From Runella sp. SP2 (lineage in GTDB: Bacteria; Bacteroidota; Bacteroidia; Cytophagales; Spirosomataceae), in assembly GCF_003711225.1 (NCBI RefSeq), contig NZ_CP031030.1, positions 3,596,001 through 3,660,000 of the forward strand: a stretch of 64,000 nucleotides of DNA. The letters are read 5' to 3'. Below the pieces are notes generated by a model. That model was not told the DNA's origin and ran no database searches. It worked only from the letters and a program-made list of their open reading frames with translations. Positions 1 to 8,726 of the stretch are shown in pieces. A program made the translations under genes and the position numbers. Each line of letters opens with the position of its first letter. The stretch's first letter is position 1.

Positions 1-75
1 TTCACCGACCGCCTCACCGACAAAGACCCCCAACTCGACCGCGCCATCGAAGAGATTTTAAAAGACCTCAAGTAG
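1..75 (+). CDS. C-terminal end of a protein cut by the window edge
   Basis: Only the last 24 codons and a TAG stop are visible. They read as a charged helix ending DKDPQLDRAIEEILKDLK. S41-family C-terminal processing proteases in Bacteroidota can end in a similar PQLD-A-E-L helix, so that is one possible identity, but this is inference from a very short tail. The next gene starts 50 bases downstream on the same strand, with a TAtcTTTA box at about 85-92 between them that resembles the phylum's -7 element. Confidence 0.45.
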   Translation, partial: FTDRLTDKDPQLDRAIEEILKDLK

Positions 76-125
76 AATTTCTGTTATCTTTACGCCCCAA
101 ATTTGGAAACTTTAAACTGTAAAAT

Positions 126-635
126 ATGCCAAGCTGGTACTTAGGAAAAATCAAATACCAACAAGAACAAGAAAACGGCGCGCTCAAGACGATTTCGGAA
201 GCCTACCTTGTGGACGCGGTTTCATATACTGATGCCGAAGCACGAATTTACCGCATTGTAGCCGACAACACGCCTGACTTTCAGATAAGTAGCCTTACCA
301 AAATGAAACTTTCGGATGTATTTCATTTTGAGGATGAAGGCGGGGAAAAATGGTTTAAGTGCAAAACATTTTACGTCTCTATCGACGATAGCAGCGGCTC
401 GGTGAAGGAGAAAAAAATCATCAGCTACATGCTTGTCAATGCCGATAACCCCAAGCAAGCCATCGAACGTATTGAAAAGAGTTTGGCGACGATGTTGATT
501 CCTTATGAAATCACGGACGTGAACCTAACGCCTATTTTGGAAGTGTATCCTTATTCACCCGAAGACGAAGCGCAACAAGTTCCTGCGGGTTTTCGCCCGC
601 TCGCCGAAGTGATGGCAGAACGCGGAGCTGAGTAA
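126..635 (+). CDS. DUF4494 domain-containing protein
   Basis: A 169-residue soluble protein with no signal peptide or membrane segment. The N-terminus (MPSWYLGKIKY), the central FKCKTFYVSIDD strand and the LEVYPY segment near residue 138 are typical of the DUF4494 family, which is common in Bacteroidota and has no established function; the length fits the family. It is followed by an inverted-repeat element and a strong bidirectional terminator, so it appears to be transcribed alone or with the gene cut at the window start. Assignment rests on remembered family resemblance. Confidence 0.8.
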   Translation: MPSWYLGKIKYQQEQENGALKTISEAYLVDAVSYTDAEARIYRIVADNTPDFQISSLTKMKLSDVFHFEDEGGEKWFKCKTFYVSIDDSSGSVKEKKIISYMLVNADNPKQAIERIEKSLATMLIPYEITDVNLTPILEVYPYSPEDEAQQVPAGFRPLAEVMAERGAE

Positions 636-638
636 AAT

Positions 639-735
639 AACGCGACCTTTTCAAGAAATGTGCCTTTAGGCACTACCTAGATGTTAAGCCTCTATGAGGT
701 ACAAAACCAAGTACTTATCTTGAAAAGTTCGCGTT
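639..735. repeat. Inverted-repeat element (18-bp arms, ~60-bp core)
   Basis: Positions 639-656 (aacgcgaccttttcaaga) and 718-735 are inverted copies with one mismatch. The ~60-bp core contains a smaller hairpin (tgcc-ttta-ggca near 661-672) and has no open frame. The structure resembles a small non-autonomous mobile element or folded intergenic repeat rather than a simple terminator, since a separate strong terminator follows at 749. Whether it recurs in the genome cannot be seen here. Confidence 0.6.
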
Positions 736-748
736 AAAATAAAAGTAA

Positions 749-781
749 CGAGGCTGCTCAAAAAGAGCAGCCTCGTTTTTT
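749..781. terminator. Bidirectional rho-independent terminator
   Basis: An 11-bp perfect stem (cgaggctgctc, 749-759, with 765-775) closes an AAAAA loop and is followed by six T residues. It separates the plus-strand DUF4494 gene from the convergent minus-strand MORN-like gene, whose stop codon begins at 780, so it can serve both. Confidence 0.9.
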
Positions 782-1670
782 ATTGTCTTCTTCGCAACGT
801 CTGTACGCCCCCTCCATTCTCGGAAGGTTGTAGCTGCTTACGATAATTCATTTCTTGAGTTTGTTCTTTTATGTCTTTTGTTTGCGCAGAATTCGATCCC
901 TTCTTATGGTTGGCGCCCGCAAAATCAAGGGTTAAATTAGAAAGATACACCATGCCTCGTTTAAATACCAAATTAACGACTACAATATCATCTTGGGGTA
1001 CTTTATCATAATGAGCGGGTAGCCATTTAGGCATATCTTTGATAATCTCCGCCATTCGAGGCAGCGTTATTTTCTCGCTTTTACTAAACTGACGCAAAAC
1101 CACTACACTATCAGCCTGCACGTGCAGCTCAAAAGTAAACAATGACGTCTCCGAGCCAATGTGTAAATCTTTCAGTTTTGAGCGTAAATACGCTTGAAAT
1201 GCATAATCCCCACCAGGAAAAGCAGCAGCTTCCGAAAACGGGTAGTAATCTATTTCCCCTCCCTCCTCATTATAACAATGTTTTTCCTTCAATAAGCCTG
1301 CCCAATACGTCTCTCGGCGTTTTAGCTCACCGTTTTCGTGGTAAACGCGCATTTCACCCCAAAGGTCATTGTTGCGATAGTCGGCAATCCAGTACAATTG
1401 TCCCGTCGGATAAAATCCCTTCGAAAACCCCTGGCGAATCCCTGCTTGGTAATCTTTGAAGTTGGTTTCGGACAATAAGGTTCCTTGCTTGTTATACGTT
1501 TTAAGGGTAGCAAACCGCTTTTTGCGGTCGTGAAATGTCAGTTCTTCGTCGTGGTCAACAAATTCCCGACGAATAACGGCACGTTGCAACGAATCAGGGA
1601 AAGAGGCTTGAATTGTTTGAAGCGTTATTCCCCACAAAATCACCAACAATAGACTAACTTTCTTGCCCAT
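780..1670 (-). CDS. Secreted MORN-repeat / TonB-C-like protein (copy 1)
   Basis: A 296-residue protein starting with a signal peptide (MGKKVSLLLV, cleavage probably after IQAS). The ATG at 1670 is preferred over an upstream TTG because it aligns with the start of the neighbouring paralogue. Residues of about 70-140 contain MORN-variant strands (GFYPTGQLYWIADY, GEMRVYHENGELKR) as in YwqK-type proteins. After about residue 155 comes FPGGDYAFQAYL and later MPKWLPAHYDKVP, which resemble the FPGG and MP-W-P signatures of TonB C-terminal domains, although no membrane anchor or proline-rich linker is present. The C-terminal ~45 residues are polar and absent from the paralogue. Function unknown; probably periplasmic. 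Confidence 0.75.
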   Translation of the reverse strand: MGKKVSLLLVILWGITLQTIQASFPDSLQRAVIRREFVDHDEELTFHDRKKRFATLKTYNKQGTLLSETNFKDYQAGIRQGFSKGFYPTGQLYWIADYRNNDLWGEMRVYHENGELKRRETYWAGLLKEKHCYNEEGGEIDYYPFSEAAAFPGGDYAFQAYLRSKLKDLHIGSETSLFTFELHVQADSVVVLRQFSKSEKITLPRMAEIIKDMPKWLPAHYDKVPQDDIVVVNLVFKRGMVYLSNLTLDFAGANHKKGSNSAQTKDIKEQTQEMNYRKQLQPSENGGGVQTLRRRQ

Positions 1671-1719
1671 AACTTGTAGATTTTCAAGATACAATCAATA
1701 ATAAACACTTTGATTCACA

Positions 1720-2463
1720 TTAATGTAATGCCGCTAGATGCACCCTACCATTTTGAAAAAGAAGCGAGATGGGGACAATCTCCCCCTGCGGATTTTTATC
1801 GTAGCGGGCAGGTTTCCATTTGGGCATATCTGTGAGAATATCCGTCAACTTGTTTATCGTCATTATATGACTGTTGGTAAACTTGTGTAACACCGCTTTC
1901 CCATCTTCTTCTATGTAAATCTCGAAATTATAGATTTGCGAAGTATTACCCGCAACAAACTCGTTTAGTTTGGTTTGCAAATACGCTTGCAACGCCCGAT
2001 CTCCACCAGGGAAACTTGCTTTTTCCGCCAGTTCGTAGTACGGAATTTCATTACCATCCCTGTCGTAGCAGTGTTTTTTCTTTTGAAACCCCGATCGGTA
2101 CGTTTCCCGACGCTTTAAACCTCCGTCTTCATAATATACCCGCAGCTCACCGTGAAGTTTATTGTCGCGGTAATCTGCGAGCCAATAGAGGTTCCCGCTT
2201 GGGTAATATCCCTTCGAAAACCCTTGACGAATGCCCTCTGCGTAGTCTTTGAAGTTGGTTTCAACCAGTAAAGTCCCGTTCTTACTGAAGTGTTTTAACG
2301 TGGCAAAACGTTTTTTACGGTCATGAAATACGAGTTCTTCATCATAGTCTGCAAACGCACGGTGGCGTATCGTACGCCATAGCGAATCGGGCGAGAAAGC
2401 TTCTACTTCTTGAGAAGCGATACCCCACATACAAACCAACAAAACACTGATTTTCTTTAACAT
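1720..2463 (-). CDS. Secreted MORN-repeat / TonB-C-like protein (copy 2)
   Basis: A 247-residue paralogue of the next gene downstream, 49 bases from it and in the same direction, so the two probably arose by tandem duplication and may be cotranscribed. It has a signal peptide (MLKKISVLLVCMWG), the MORN-variant segment (GYYPSGNLYWLADY, GELRVYYEDGGLKR) and the FPGGDRALQAYL and MPKWKPARYDKNP signatures. It ends soon after the last strand and lacks the polar tail of copy 1. The role is unknown. The resemblance to TonB C-termini suggests a periplasmic protein-protein interaction domain (inference). Confidence 0.75.
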   Translation of the reverse strand: MLKKISVLLVCMWGIASQEVEAFSPDSLWRTIRHRAFADYDEELVFHDRKKRFATLKHFSKNGTLLVETNFKDYAEGIRQGFSKGYYPSGNLYWLADYRDNKLHGELRVYYEDGGLKRRETYRSGFQKKKHCYDRDGNEIPYYELAEKASFPGGDRALQAYLQTKLNEFVAGNTSQIYNFEIYIEEDGKAVLHKFTNSHIMTINKLTDILTDMPKWKPARYDKNPQGEIVPISLLFQNGRVHLAALH

Positions 2464-2514
2464 AGCTGTTCATCTTGACAATTCTATCAAAATTAACTGC
2501 TTTTTTTATCAATA

Positions 2515-3270
2515 TCAATACCCATCGGCCACAGGCGTCTGTATTTCTGAGGCTGCCAGTCCCAGTCGTTTTTTAGCTTCTTCAAGCATTACAACGGTAG
2601 CGGTAGCGCCAATCCTCGTCACGCCGAGCGCCTTCATTTTGAGCATTTCATCCAACGACCGAATTCCTCCTGCAGCTTTTACTTGAACTTCAGGTGTGCA
2701 GTTTTTGCGCATCAAACGGATATCCGCTTCCGTCGCACCTTTGTAATTGTAACTGCCGTCTGGTTGTTTAGTATATCCATATCCCGTCGAAGTCTTCACG
2801 AATTCAACCCCTAGCGTACTACAAATTTTACACAGCTTCACTTTGTATTTGTCTTTGGGAAGAAAATCGTTTTCAAAGATAACTTTTAGAATGGCCCCGT
2901 GTTTGTGACATTCTTTCAGAATCGCGTAGATTTCTTTTTTGACGTAGCGCCAATCTTCACTTAGCACTTTTCCTACGTTTACCACCATGTCGATTTCGGT
3001 GGCACCGTCTTTGCAAGCCTGTCGGGTTTCGGCTACTTTCATCGCGATGGTATTCCCACCATGAGGAAACCCTACCACGGTACAGACGCCAACGTTACTT
3101 CCATTTAGAAGTTCGGCGGCGCGTGTTACGTAGTAGGGTTTGATACAAACTGTGGCGACATCGTATTGCAATGCCAACGCACAACCTGCTTCCAATTCGG
3201 CATCGGTCAGGTGCGGTTGCAACAACGAATGGTCTATCATTTTGGCCAGTTCTGAAAGAGAAGTAAACAT
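2515..3270 (-). CDS. deoC: Deoxyribose-phosphate aldolase
   Basis: A 251-residue class I aldolase that cleaves 2-deoxy-D-ribose 5-phosphate to glyceraldehyde 3-phosphate and acetaldehyde in deoxynucleoside catabolism. Visible family motifs are MIDHSLLQPH at the N-terminus, EIDMVVNVG near residue 92, EFVKTSTGYG with the Schiff-base lysine at K159, and KAAGGIRSLDEML with the second conserved lysine. Length is at the normal end of the family. It lies 51 bases downstream of the TPR gene on the same strand. No other deo genes are nearby. Confidence 0.96.
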   Translation of the reverse strand: MFTSLSELAKMIDHSLLQPHLTDAELEAGCALALQYDVATVCIKPYYVTRAAELLNGSNVGVCTVVGFPHGGNTIAMKVAETRQACKDGATEIDMVVNVGKVLSEDWRYVKKEIYAILKECHKHGAILKVIFENDFLPKDKYKVKLCKICSTLGVEFVKTSTGYGYTKQPDGSYNYKGATEADIRLMRKNCTPEVQVKAAGGIRSLDEMLKMKALGVTRIGATATVVMLEEAKKRLGLAASEIQTPVADGY

Positions 3271-3321
3271 AGAATGAACTTGTTAAGGTACATTCTCCCA
3301 TAAGAACACAGGCGAATAAAC

Positions 3322-4650
3322 CTACTTAGAGCAAAGCTGGCTAATCACGTTGTACGCTTCAACGAAACCGTATTCTCCCGACTTACTAAAGTCGTAGCAG
3401 GCTTCGTTTTTGTCGAGCAATGAAAATTTAATGACTCCTCTCAAGAAAAAGGCTTCGGCGTGGCGTGGTGCTAGTTTAATCGCGCTGCTGCAATCCACCA
3501 ATGCGCCTTTTTGATCTCCCAAAGATGATTTCACCACCGCCCGAATAAAATAACTATCGGCGTTGGTAGGCTCAATCTCGATAGCTTTGTCTAAGTCAGC
3601 AACCGCAGATTTTCCTTCACCGATTGTATTTTTAGCAATTCCTCTCGACAAATACACCTCTGGACGACCTGGCGATAGGTCTTTAGGTTGGGTGTATTTT
3701 GTGACAATAACGTCCAACAATTTGATGGTATTTTCCGTAATCAAGGTGTTATAATAAGGCAACGTATTGGCCGACGCACCGTTGATTTCGATGGCTAAGT
3801 TATAATCAGCCACAGCCTCTTTGGGTTGCCCAAGTTTTACTTTACAAACCCCTCTCCCGTAGTAGGCCATGTAATTTTGTGGGTTGATTCGCACCGATTC
3901 GTTAAAATCGGTCAGTGCTTCTGCAAACTTACCCATTTTGCTACGCGCTAATCCACGGTAATAAAACGACTCTGAATCGTTGGCGTTCAATTGAATAGCT
4001 TTTGACAAATCAGTAATCGCGCCGTTCAAGTCGTTCATGTTGGTACGTGCATTTCCTCTACCTGCATAGGCAGCATTATAGCCCAGCTCAATGGCTTTAG
4101 TAAAATCGGTAATACTTCCCTTGTAGTCTTTTACGCCAATTTTGCACTGCCCGCGACTATACCACGCTTGCGCGTTATTGGGCTCTAATACCAGTCCTTT
4201 GTCAAAGTCTTGCATGGCACGGCGTTGGTCTTCCATTTTAAACCAGATTTGGCCGCGCTGTAACAATGCTTTTGCTTCATTGGGATTAAGCTCAATGGCA
4301 GAATTGAAGTCGCGCAACGCTCCTCCCAAATCATCTTGAATAACTCGGCACATACCTCGGTATAAAAAGGCTTTGGCATCTTTGGAAGTAATACCGATGG
4401 CCTCATCATAATCGCGCATGGCGCCACGATAATCTTTGAGCGAAACCTTCAACAAACCCCGTTGATAGTAACTAGGCGCGTGATCGGGATTGGCCTGAAT
4501 AGCAGAGGTATAAGCCAGCATGGCACCTGCTACGTCGCCTTTGGTCTGCTTCGTAAGTCCTTCTTCGTAATAGGTTTCCGCAGAATTTTGGGCAAAGGTG
4601 ATATGACACGACAATAATATACCCAAAATAGGTAGTAGAGTTTTTCTCAT
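3322..4650 (-). CDS. Secreted tetratricopeptide-repeat protein
   Basis: A 442-residue protein with a signal peptide (MRKTLLPILGILLSCHITFAQ) followed almost entirely by TPR units of about 34 residues, with the usual pattern A-YY-RG--K---GD---A--D---AI-L-P (for example AKAFLYRGMCRV and AEAFFLRGVIKF). About eleven repeats can be counted, with a less regular insert near residues 290-330. TPR arrays bind other proteins; the partner cannot be told from sequence. It may be cotranscribed with deoC, but no functional link is evident. Confidence 0.85.
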   Translation of the reverse strand: MRKTLLPILGILLSCHITFAQNSAETYYEEGLTKQTKGDVAGAMLAYTSAIQANPDHAPSYYQRGLLKVSLKDYRGAMRDYDEAIGITSKDAKAFLYRGMCRVIQDDLGGALRDFNSAIELNPNEAKALLQRGQIWFKMEDQRRAMQDFDKGLVLEPNNAQAWYSRGQCKIGVKDYKGSITDFTKAIELGYNAAYAGRGNARTNMNDLNGAITDLSKAIQLNANDSESFYYRGLARSKMGKFAEALTDFNESVRINPQNYMAYYGRGVCKVKLGQPKEAVADYNLAIEINGASANTLPYYNTLITENTIKLLDVIVTKYTQPKDLSPGRPEVYLSRGIAKNTIGEGKSAVADLDKAIEIEPTNADSYFIRAVVKSSLGDQKGALVDCSSAIKLAPRHAEAFFLRGVIKFSLLDKNEACYDFSKSGEYGFVEAYNVISQLCSK

Positions 4651-4710
4651 AATTTAGCGGTTAGGATAGAAAGTACAATAATACGTCAATCAAGGTATTT
4701 TTTGCAACAT

Positions 4711-4743
4711 AACCGACATAAATATTATCATTTTATGTCGGTT
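4711..4743 (-). terminator. 12-bp hairpin after the MpaB-like gene
   Basis: The perfect inverted repeat aaccgacataaa (4711-4722) / tttatgtcggtt (4732-4743) sits immediately after the stop codon of the minus-strand oxygenase gene and before the TPR gene. It lacks a clear U-tract, so it may be a weak terminator or an mRNA-stabilising hairpin. Confidence 0.5.
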
Positions 4744-4744
4744 A

Positions 4745-5779
4745 CTATTTTCGCAGGTAGGTTTTAAGTACGTCGGAGTCTGGGGTATTATTTCGGAATA
4801 AAAATTGCAAAAACGGCAGACGGGTCGATGTACGGACAACAATGTCCTCCAAAGGCACTTCTGGAACCTCCAGTAAATCAGCCACTTCCTTACCTAAAAG
4901 AAAACGCATCTGCGCGATTGGAAAGTTTTGTAACTGTTTTGTAGGTACCTGATTTTGAAGCACTTTCGTGAGGGCTTGGGTCAGCCCTTTCCCTGCTGCT
5001 GATGGCTTAAATTGACGGCGATAAATGGCCCGATCTAGGTGGTATGCTTCGCGCAAATCGATGGGTAAAAGGCGCTCATTGACGCCCAGTAGGTATCCAA
5101 TTATATCCCAAAAGTGCAAATATGATTCTTCGTCATTTGTTTCCGTCTTTACGTTCATTTTCCGCAACCCTCGAACAACGATATACGAAAAGGCGAGGTT
5201 TGTCCCTGCCATGTCTTCTTGGTTAATGGGAAGCCCCCAAGCCGAATCCCACTGGGCATAGCGGCTGGTAAAATACCGAACAACGGCGTGCATCAGCCTT
5301 ATTTTAAGTACTTTTATCACGTTACGGCCGTTGCGCCAATCACGCTCCTGCATGATTTCAAACACAAATTCGCCCGTCTCTTCTAGCCGTTTATAGGTGT
5401 CTTTTTTGATTCGTTCGGTCAACCAAAGTACTTGAGCACCGTTGGCAGCAGCGTAGCAATACGGGAGTGAATAGCAGCCCAATAATAACGCAACTTCGGT
5501 TTCGTGCTTCCAAAAAAAAGCCATGCCTTGCGCCATTTTTTTAGGGTCGGTCCAGCGAGGTAAATGCCCCTGCTGTTCAAAAAAATGAACGACTTCGGGA
5601 AGCTGTTCGGCGAGCGAAACGTTTTTTAAGTCGCCCAAATACCGCATAAAAGCAGCTAGCCCCTCTCGGCCTTGCTGTTGAGCCACGGCCATTACAACAT
5701 CATCGGCCGCAGGGTCTCCCACCAAGCGAAAAGGGGCTAATAAAGTATCATTGAACGTACGCGTTTGTGCAGGTCTCAT
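4745..5779 (-). CDS. MpaB / rubber-oxygenase-like (DUF2236) oxygenase
   Basis: A 344-residue protein of the DUF2236 family (ER-bound oxygenase MpaB, latex-clearing protein Lcp). The core matches the family: FFWKHETEVALLLGCYSLPYCY near residue 88, then RLMHAVVRYF with H164 at the position of the proximal heme ligand, then WGLPINQEDMAGTNLAFSY. By family knowledge it is a b-type heme protein that may cleave or oxidise a lipophilic substrate, but the substrate is unknown. There is no signal peptide. It lies 14 bases downstream of the GHMP kinase gene on the same strand, so the two are probably cotranscribed. Confidence 0.85.
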   Translation of the reverse strand: MRPAQTRTFNDTLLAPFRLVGDPAADDVVMAVAQQQGREGLAAFMRYLGDLKNVSLAEQLPEVVHFFEQQGHLPRWTDPKKMAQGMAFFWKHETEVALLLGCYSLPYCYAAANGAQVLWLTERIKKDTYKRLEETGEFVFEIMQERDWRNGRNVIKVLKIRLMHAVVRYFTSRYAQWDSAWGLPINQEDMAGTNLAFSYIVVRGLRKMNVKTETNDEESYLHFWDIIGYLLGVNERLLPIDLREAYHLDRAIYRRQFKPSAAGKGLTQALTKVLQNQVPTKQLQNFPIAQMRFLLGKEVADLLEVPEVPLEDIVVRTSTRLPFLQFLFRNNTPDSDVLKTYLRK

Positions 5780-5793
5780 GACCTTGAAACCAT

Positions 5794-6786
5794 TTAAACT
5801 ATAAAAGGTTTGATAACGCGCGCGTTTTGTTTTTTAAGTTCGATAAAAAGACGATTGAGCATTTCTTCGTCACGGTAAATTCCAATTATAGAGCCACCCG
5901 AACCCGTAAACGACGCCGAAGCCCCGCAAGCGCGAGCGGTGTCGATAAGCGCTTGGTTTCGGTCGGTGATGGTCATGATTTGGGCGCGGTAGTCAAAATT
6001 TTGGTTAATCAATTCACCCAAACGTTTGAAATCTTGGTTTTTGATAACGTCACAGCCTTGTTCTGCTACTCCCGCAATGTTTTGCAACGTGCCAACCACG
6101 TGCGGGTCGCCTTGCTCCCATCGCTCACGAATGGTATTCAGTACTTTTCCCGACACTTTACTCAGGTCAGTTTTATAAGCAATGTACAATTTGGGTAACA
6201 TTCGAGGGTCAAGAGGTTCGTAGTAGCCGTAGCCTTGTTTTTCGATGAGGTCTCTCGAAAAATCCATATAGACACAGCCTTCGTAGCACTGAATAACCCG
6301 ATCTTGTAAACCTGCCGTAATGCCCAATTCCTCCACTTCTGATTTGAGGGCCAAAGTCGGCAACATCGGCTGCGGAATTTCAACTTTGTAAAACTGCATC
6401 AACGCCCGAAGTGTAGCTACCACAATGGCGCTAGAACCTGCCAAGCCTACTTGGCGCGGGATGGTCGTGCGGTAGCGAACGGTAAAGTTTTTATTGGAAA
6501 GTTTAATCCCTTCTCTATCGCAGTACTCTACAAATTTTTTAATGGACGCTTTCACCAGCGGTACACCTCCGTGGTAGCCAAGCGTACTGATGGTATCGCG
6601 CAGGTGGAAGATGTTTTTATAAATGTGAGTATCTTGTACTTGGGGTTCAATCTGTAACTCAGGCGATTCGTACAGCGTAATAGAAGCGCCAAAATTGCGC
6701 ACCGAAATTGAAATTGTTTTCCCAAAATATCCATCGGAAGGGTTTCCTAGAAGCCCAGCACGGGCATAAGCACGAGTTTCAATCAT
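5794..6786 (-). CDS. GHMP kinase, glucuronokinase-like
   Basis: A 330-residue GHMP-family small-molecule kinase. It shows the N-terminal ARAGLLGNPSDGYFGKTIS motif typical of plant-type glucuronokinases, the ATP loop GLAGSSAIVVATLRAL near residue 120 and the C-terminal SFTGSGGSIIGIY motif. It probably phosphorylates a sugar or sugar acid at the anomeric position, but the substrate is inferred. The ATG at 6786 (MIETRAYAR) is chosen over the upstream in-frame start at 6837, because that one lies directly against the terminator at 6841-6874 and adds residues absent from the family. Confidence 0.85.
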   Translation of the reverse strand: MIETRAYARAGLLGNPSDGYFGKTISISVRNFGASITLYESPELQIEPQVQDTHIYKNIFHLRDTISTLGYHGGVPLVKASIKKFVEYCDREGIKLSNKNFTVRYRTTIPRQVGLAGSSAIVVATLRALMQFYKVEIPQPMLPTLALKSEVEELGITAGLQDRVIQCYEGCVYMDFSRDLIEKQGYGYYEPLDPRMLPKLYIAYKTDLSKVSGKVLNTIRERWEQGDPHVVGTLQNIAGVAEQGCDVIKNQDFKRLGELINQNFDYRAQIMTITDRNQALIDTARACGASASFTGSGGSIIGIYRDEEMLNRLFIELKKQNARVIKPFIV

Positions 6787-6840
6787 TTTTTGTGTGTCTG
6801 TCACGCCGTAAGCGACTTTCGCTTTCAGCAACCGCAAATT

Positions 6841-6874
6841 AACAACAAAAAAGCGAAGGCTGCTACCTTCGCTT
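6841..6874 (-). terminator. Rho-independent terminator of the M56 gene
   Basis: A 9-bp stem (aagcgaagg 6851-6859 with ccttcgctt 6866-6874) is followed on the minus strand by a T-rich run (complement of 6841-6850). It lies just after the stop of the minus-strand M56 protease gene and implies that the downstream GHMP kinase has its own promoter or depends on readthrough. Confidence 0.75.
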
Positions 6875-6909
6875 TCTCATCTTTGGTTAACTTCCCGAAA
6901 GTAGTACCC

Positions 6910-8691
6910 TCAGTTTTTCTTTTTTGTGGTAATAATAATCACCCCATTCTTCCCTTTGTCACCATACGTCGCCGTTGCCGACTCGTTTTTCAATACCGAA
7001 ATATTGTCAATTTCACTGGGATTTAGCTTCTTTTCAAGTTCTTCATAATTTATTTCTTTACCATCCAGTATGTAAAGTGGTTGTTCCTTAAAAGGGCTTC
7101 CCTTTCCATTAAAAATAATTTTTACGGGGCCATCCGTAAGTGTTGAATTTGCAGCCGTTTTTCCAAACTCAAACCCAATTGGCAATTGATATGAGATAGC
7201 CACTGGTTTACCGTTTTGCTTGGCAGGCGTCCAGTTGGGCATGATACCCATGATACGCATTGCTTCTTCGTCACACCCAAAACCAATCCCTTTTACGACA
7301 CGCGGGTCTTTCACCACTCCGTTTTCATCAATCGTAAATTCTATAAATACTTTTCCTTCTACATGCGCACGACGGGCAGCGGCGGGGTATTTGAGGTTAG
7401 TAGATAAAAAATCACCCAGCCCCCTTACGCCACCAGGAAACTCAGGGTTTTCTTCCGCCTTTGTAAAAATAACTCCTTCTTTCGACATTGTTGGAGCAGT
7501 GCTTCCACCCTGTACCTGACGCCCGCCACTACTTTGTGATGGAATGGGTTCACCAACGACAGTAACTCCTTTCAGTTCTGCGATTTCGGGGAGCATAACT
7601 ACATTTTGTTCTCCTTGCAAAGCATCAATTACCTGCATTTTGAATCCAATAAAAGAAAAAGCCAATTGTTTCCCACGAGCAACATTTATCGCATAATTTC
7701 CCTGTGCGTCGGTGATTGTTCCTCTTTGTAAGTTCACCACAACGACATTGACCCCAGGCAGTCCTTTACCGTCAGACGTTACTACTTTTCCTCTTACCAC
7801 AAACTCCTCACCTGTACTTACCAACGTTTGTACTGGAGTAGCGCTACGGGCCGCCACCAATACAACCAAACCAACCACAACGGGGATAACCATTAAGTAA
7901 CGGCCCAGTACCCATTTTGAACTACGTTTTCTCGTTAACATGGCAATTCTGCTTTTTAACTGTTTTACATCAAAAAAATTATTTGTTAATGTCTGTGGCG
8001 ATACCCCCAGTGCGTAGCCAGCCAACGTATAGGCATAGCTTAAACGATCACCATTGGTCGCGTTTTCATCGGCTATAAATTCATGGATTTCTTTAAGCGA
8101 GCGCTTATAAAAAATCAAAATTGGGTTAAACCATAAGAGCGCTTGAACCACTTCGACCCATAGTAAATCCCAGCTATGGCGCTGTTGGATATGCACAAGC
8201 TCGTGACTTACAACTACTTGCCCGTAAGCACTGGCATCTTTTTGGTTTAATACTAAGTAATTAAAGAAAGAAAAAGAGCTCATTGACGAGTCATCGACTG
8301 TCACAAGTACACAGTCTCCAAAAGGTTGGTGCTCACCTGCACGAACCATCTTGAAAATTTGAGAAAGTCGCCAAATCAATCGGCCTAACATAAACAAAAC
8401 ACCGACTAAATAGGCCATTAAAATGCCCTGTTCGAGGGTGAATAGCGGCGGTTTTTCAACCTGAATAACACCTCCGCTGACGGTTCCTAGCGCCATTACT
8501 TGCATCGGTACTTGCTCATGCGCCGCTTCGGGAAGCACTACCCAAGGCGCGAGACATGAGAGCCCCATGACCAGTAACAAATAAATGCGGTTTGCGGTAA
8601 AATAGGTATGCTTACGCAGCAAACCCCAATATAAGGCATAGAACAACACTAGCCCAAAGCTGACTTTGAGGAGATAAGAAAAGAATAACAT
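6910..8691 (-). CDS. BlaR1-like M56 peptidase fused to CarboxypepD, TonB-C and plug-like segments
   Basis: A 593-residue integral membrane protein. The first ~290 residues are an M56 (BlaR1/MecR1-type) domain with about four transmembrane helices and the zinc motif HELVHIQQRH near residue 165. After the last helix (~270-290) follow a carboxypeptidase-D-regulatory-like fold (VRGKVVTSDGKGLPGVNV, ~residues 305-380), a TonB C-terminal domain (FPGGVRGLGDFL ... MPNWTPAKQNGKPV, ~425-510), and a final ~50 residues resembling the plug of SusC-type receptors (PLYILDGKEI ... YGDKGKNGVIIITTKK). It pairs with the BlaI-type repressor gene just upstream. By analogy it senses an envelope signal and cleaves the repressor; the signal is unknown. 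Confidence 0.88.
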   Translation of the reverse strand: MLFFSYLLKVSFGLVLFYALYWGLLRKHTYFTANRIYLLLVMGLSCLAPWVVLPEAAHEQVPMQVMALGTVSGGVIQVEKPPLFTLEQGILMAYLVGVLFMLGRLIWRLSQIFKMVRAGEHQPFGDCVLVTVDDSSMSSFSFFNYLVLNQKDASAYGQVVVSHELVHIQQRHSWDLLWVEVVQALLWFNPILIFYKRSLKEIHEFIADENATNGDRLSYAYTLAGYALGVSPQTLTNNFFDVKQLKSRIAMLTRKRSSKWVLGRYLMVIPVVVGLVVLVAARSATPVQTLVSTGEEFVVRGKVVTSDGKGLPGVNVVVVNLQRGTITDAQGNYAINVARGKQLAFSFIGFKMQVIDALQGEQNVVMLPEIAELKGVTVVGEPIPSQSSGGRQVQGGSTAPTMSKEGVIFTKAEENPEFPGGVRGLGDFLSTNLKYPAAARRAHVEGKVFIEFTIDENGVVKDPRVVKGIGFGCDEEAMRIMGIMPNWTPAKQNGKPVAISYQLPIGFEFGKTAANSTLTDGPVKIIFNGKGSPFKEQPLYILDGKEINYEELEKKLNPSEIDNISVLKNESATATYGDKGKNGVIIITTKKKN

Positions 8692-8726
8692 GGCTTAGGT
8701 TAAGTTAGAAATAGTATGGTGTTTTG

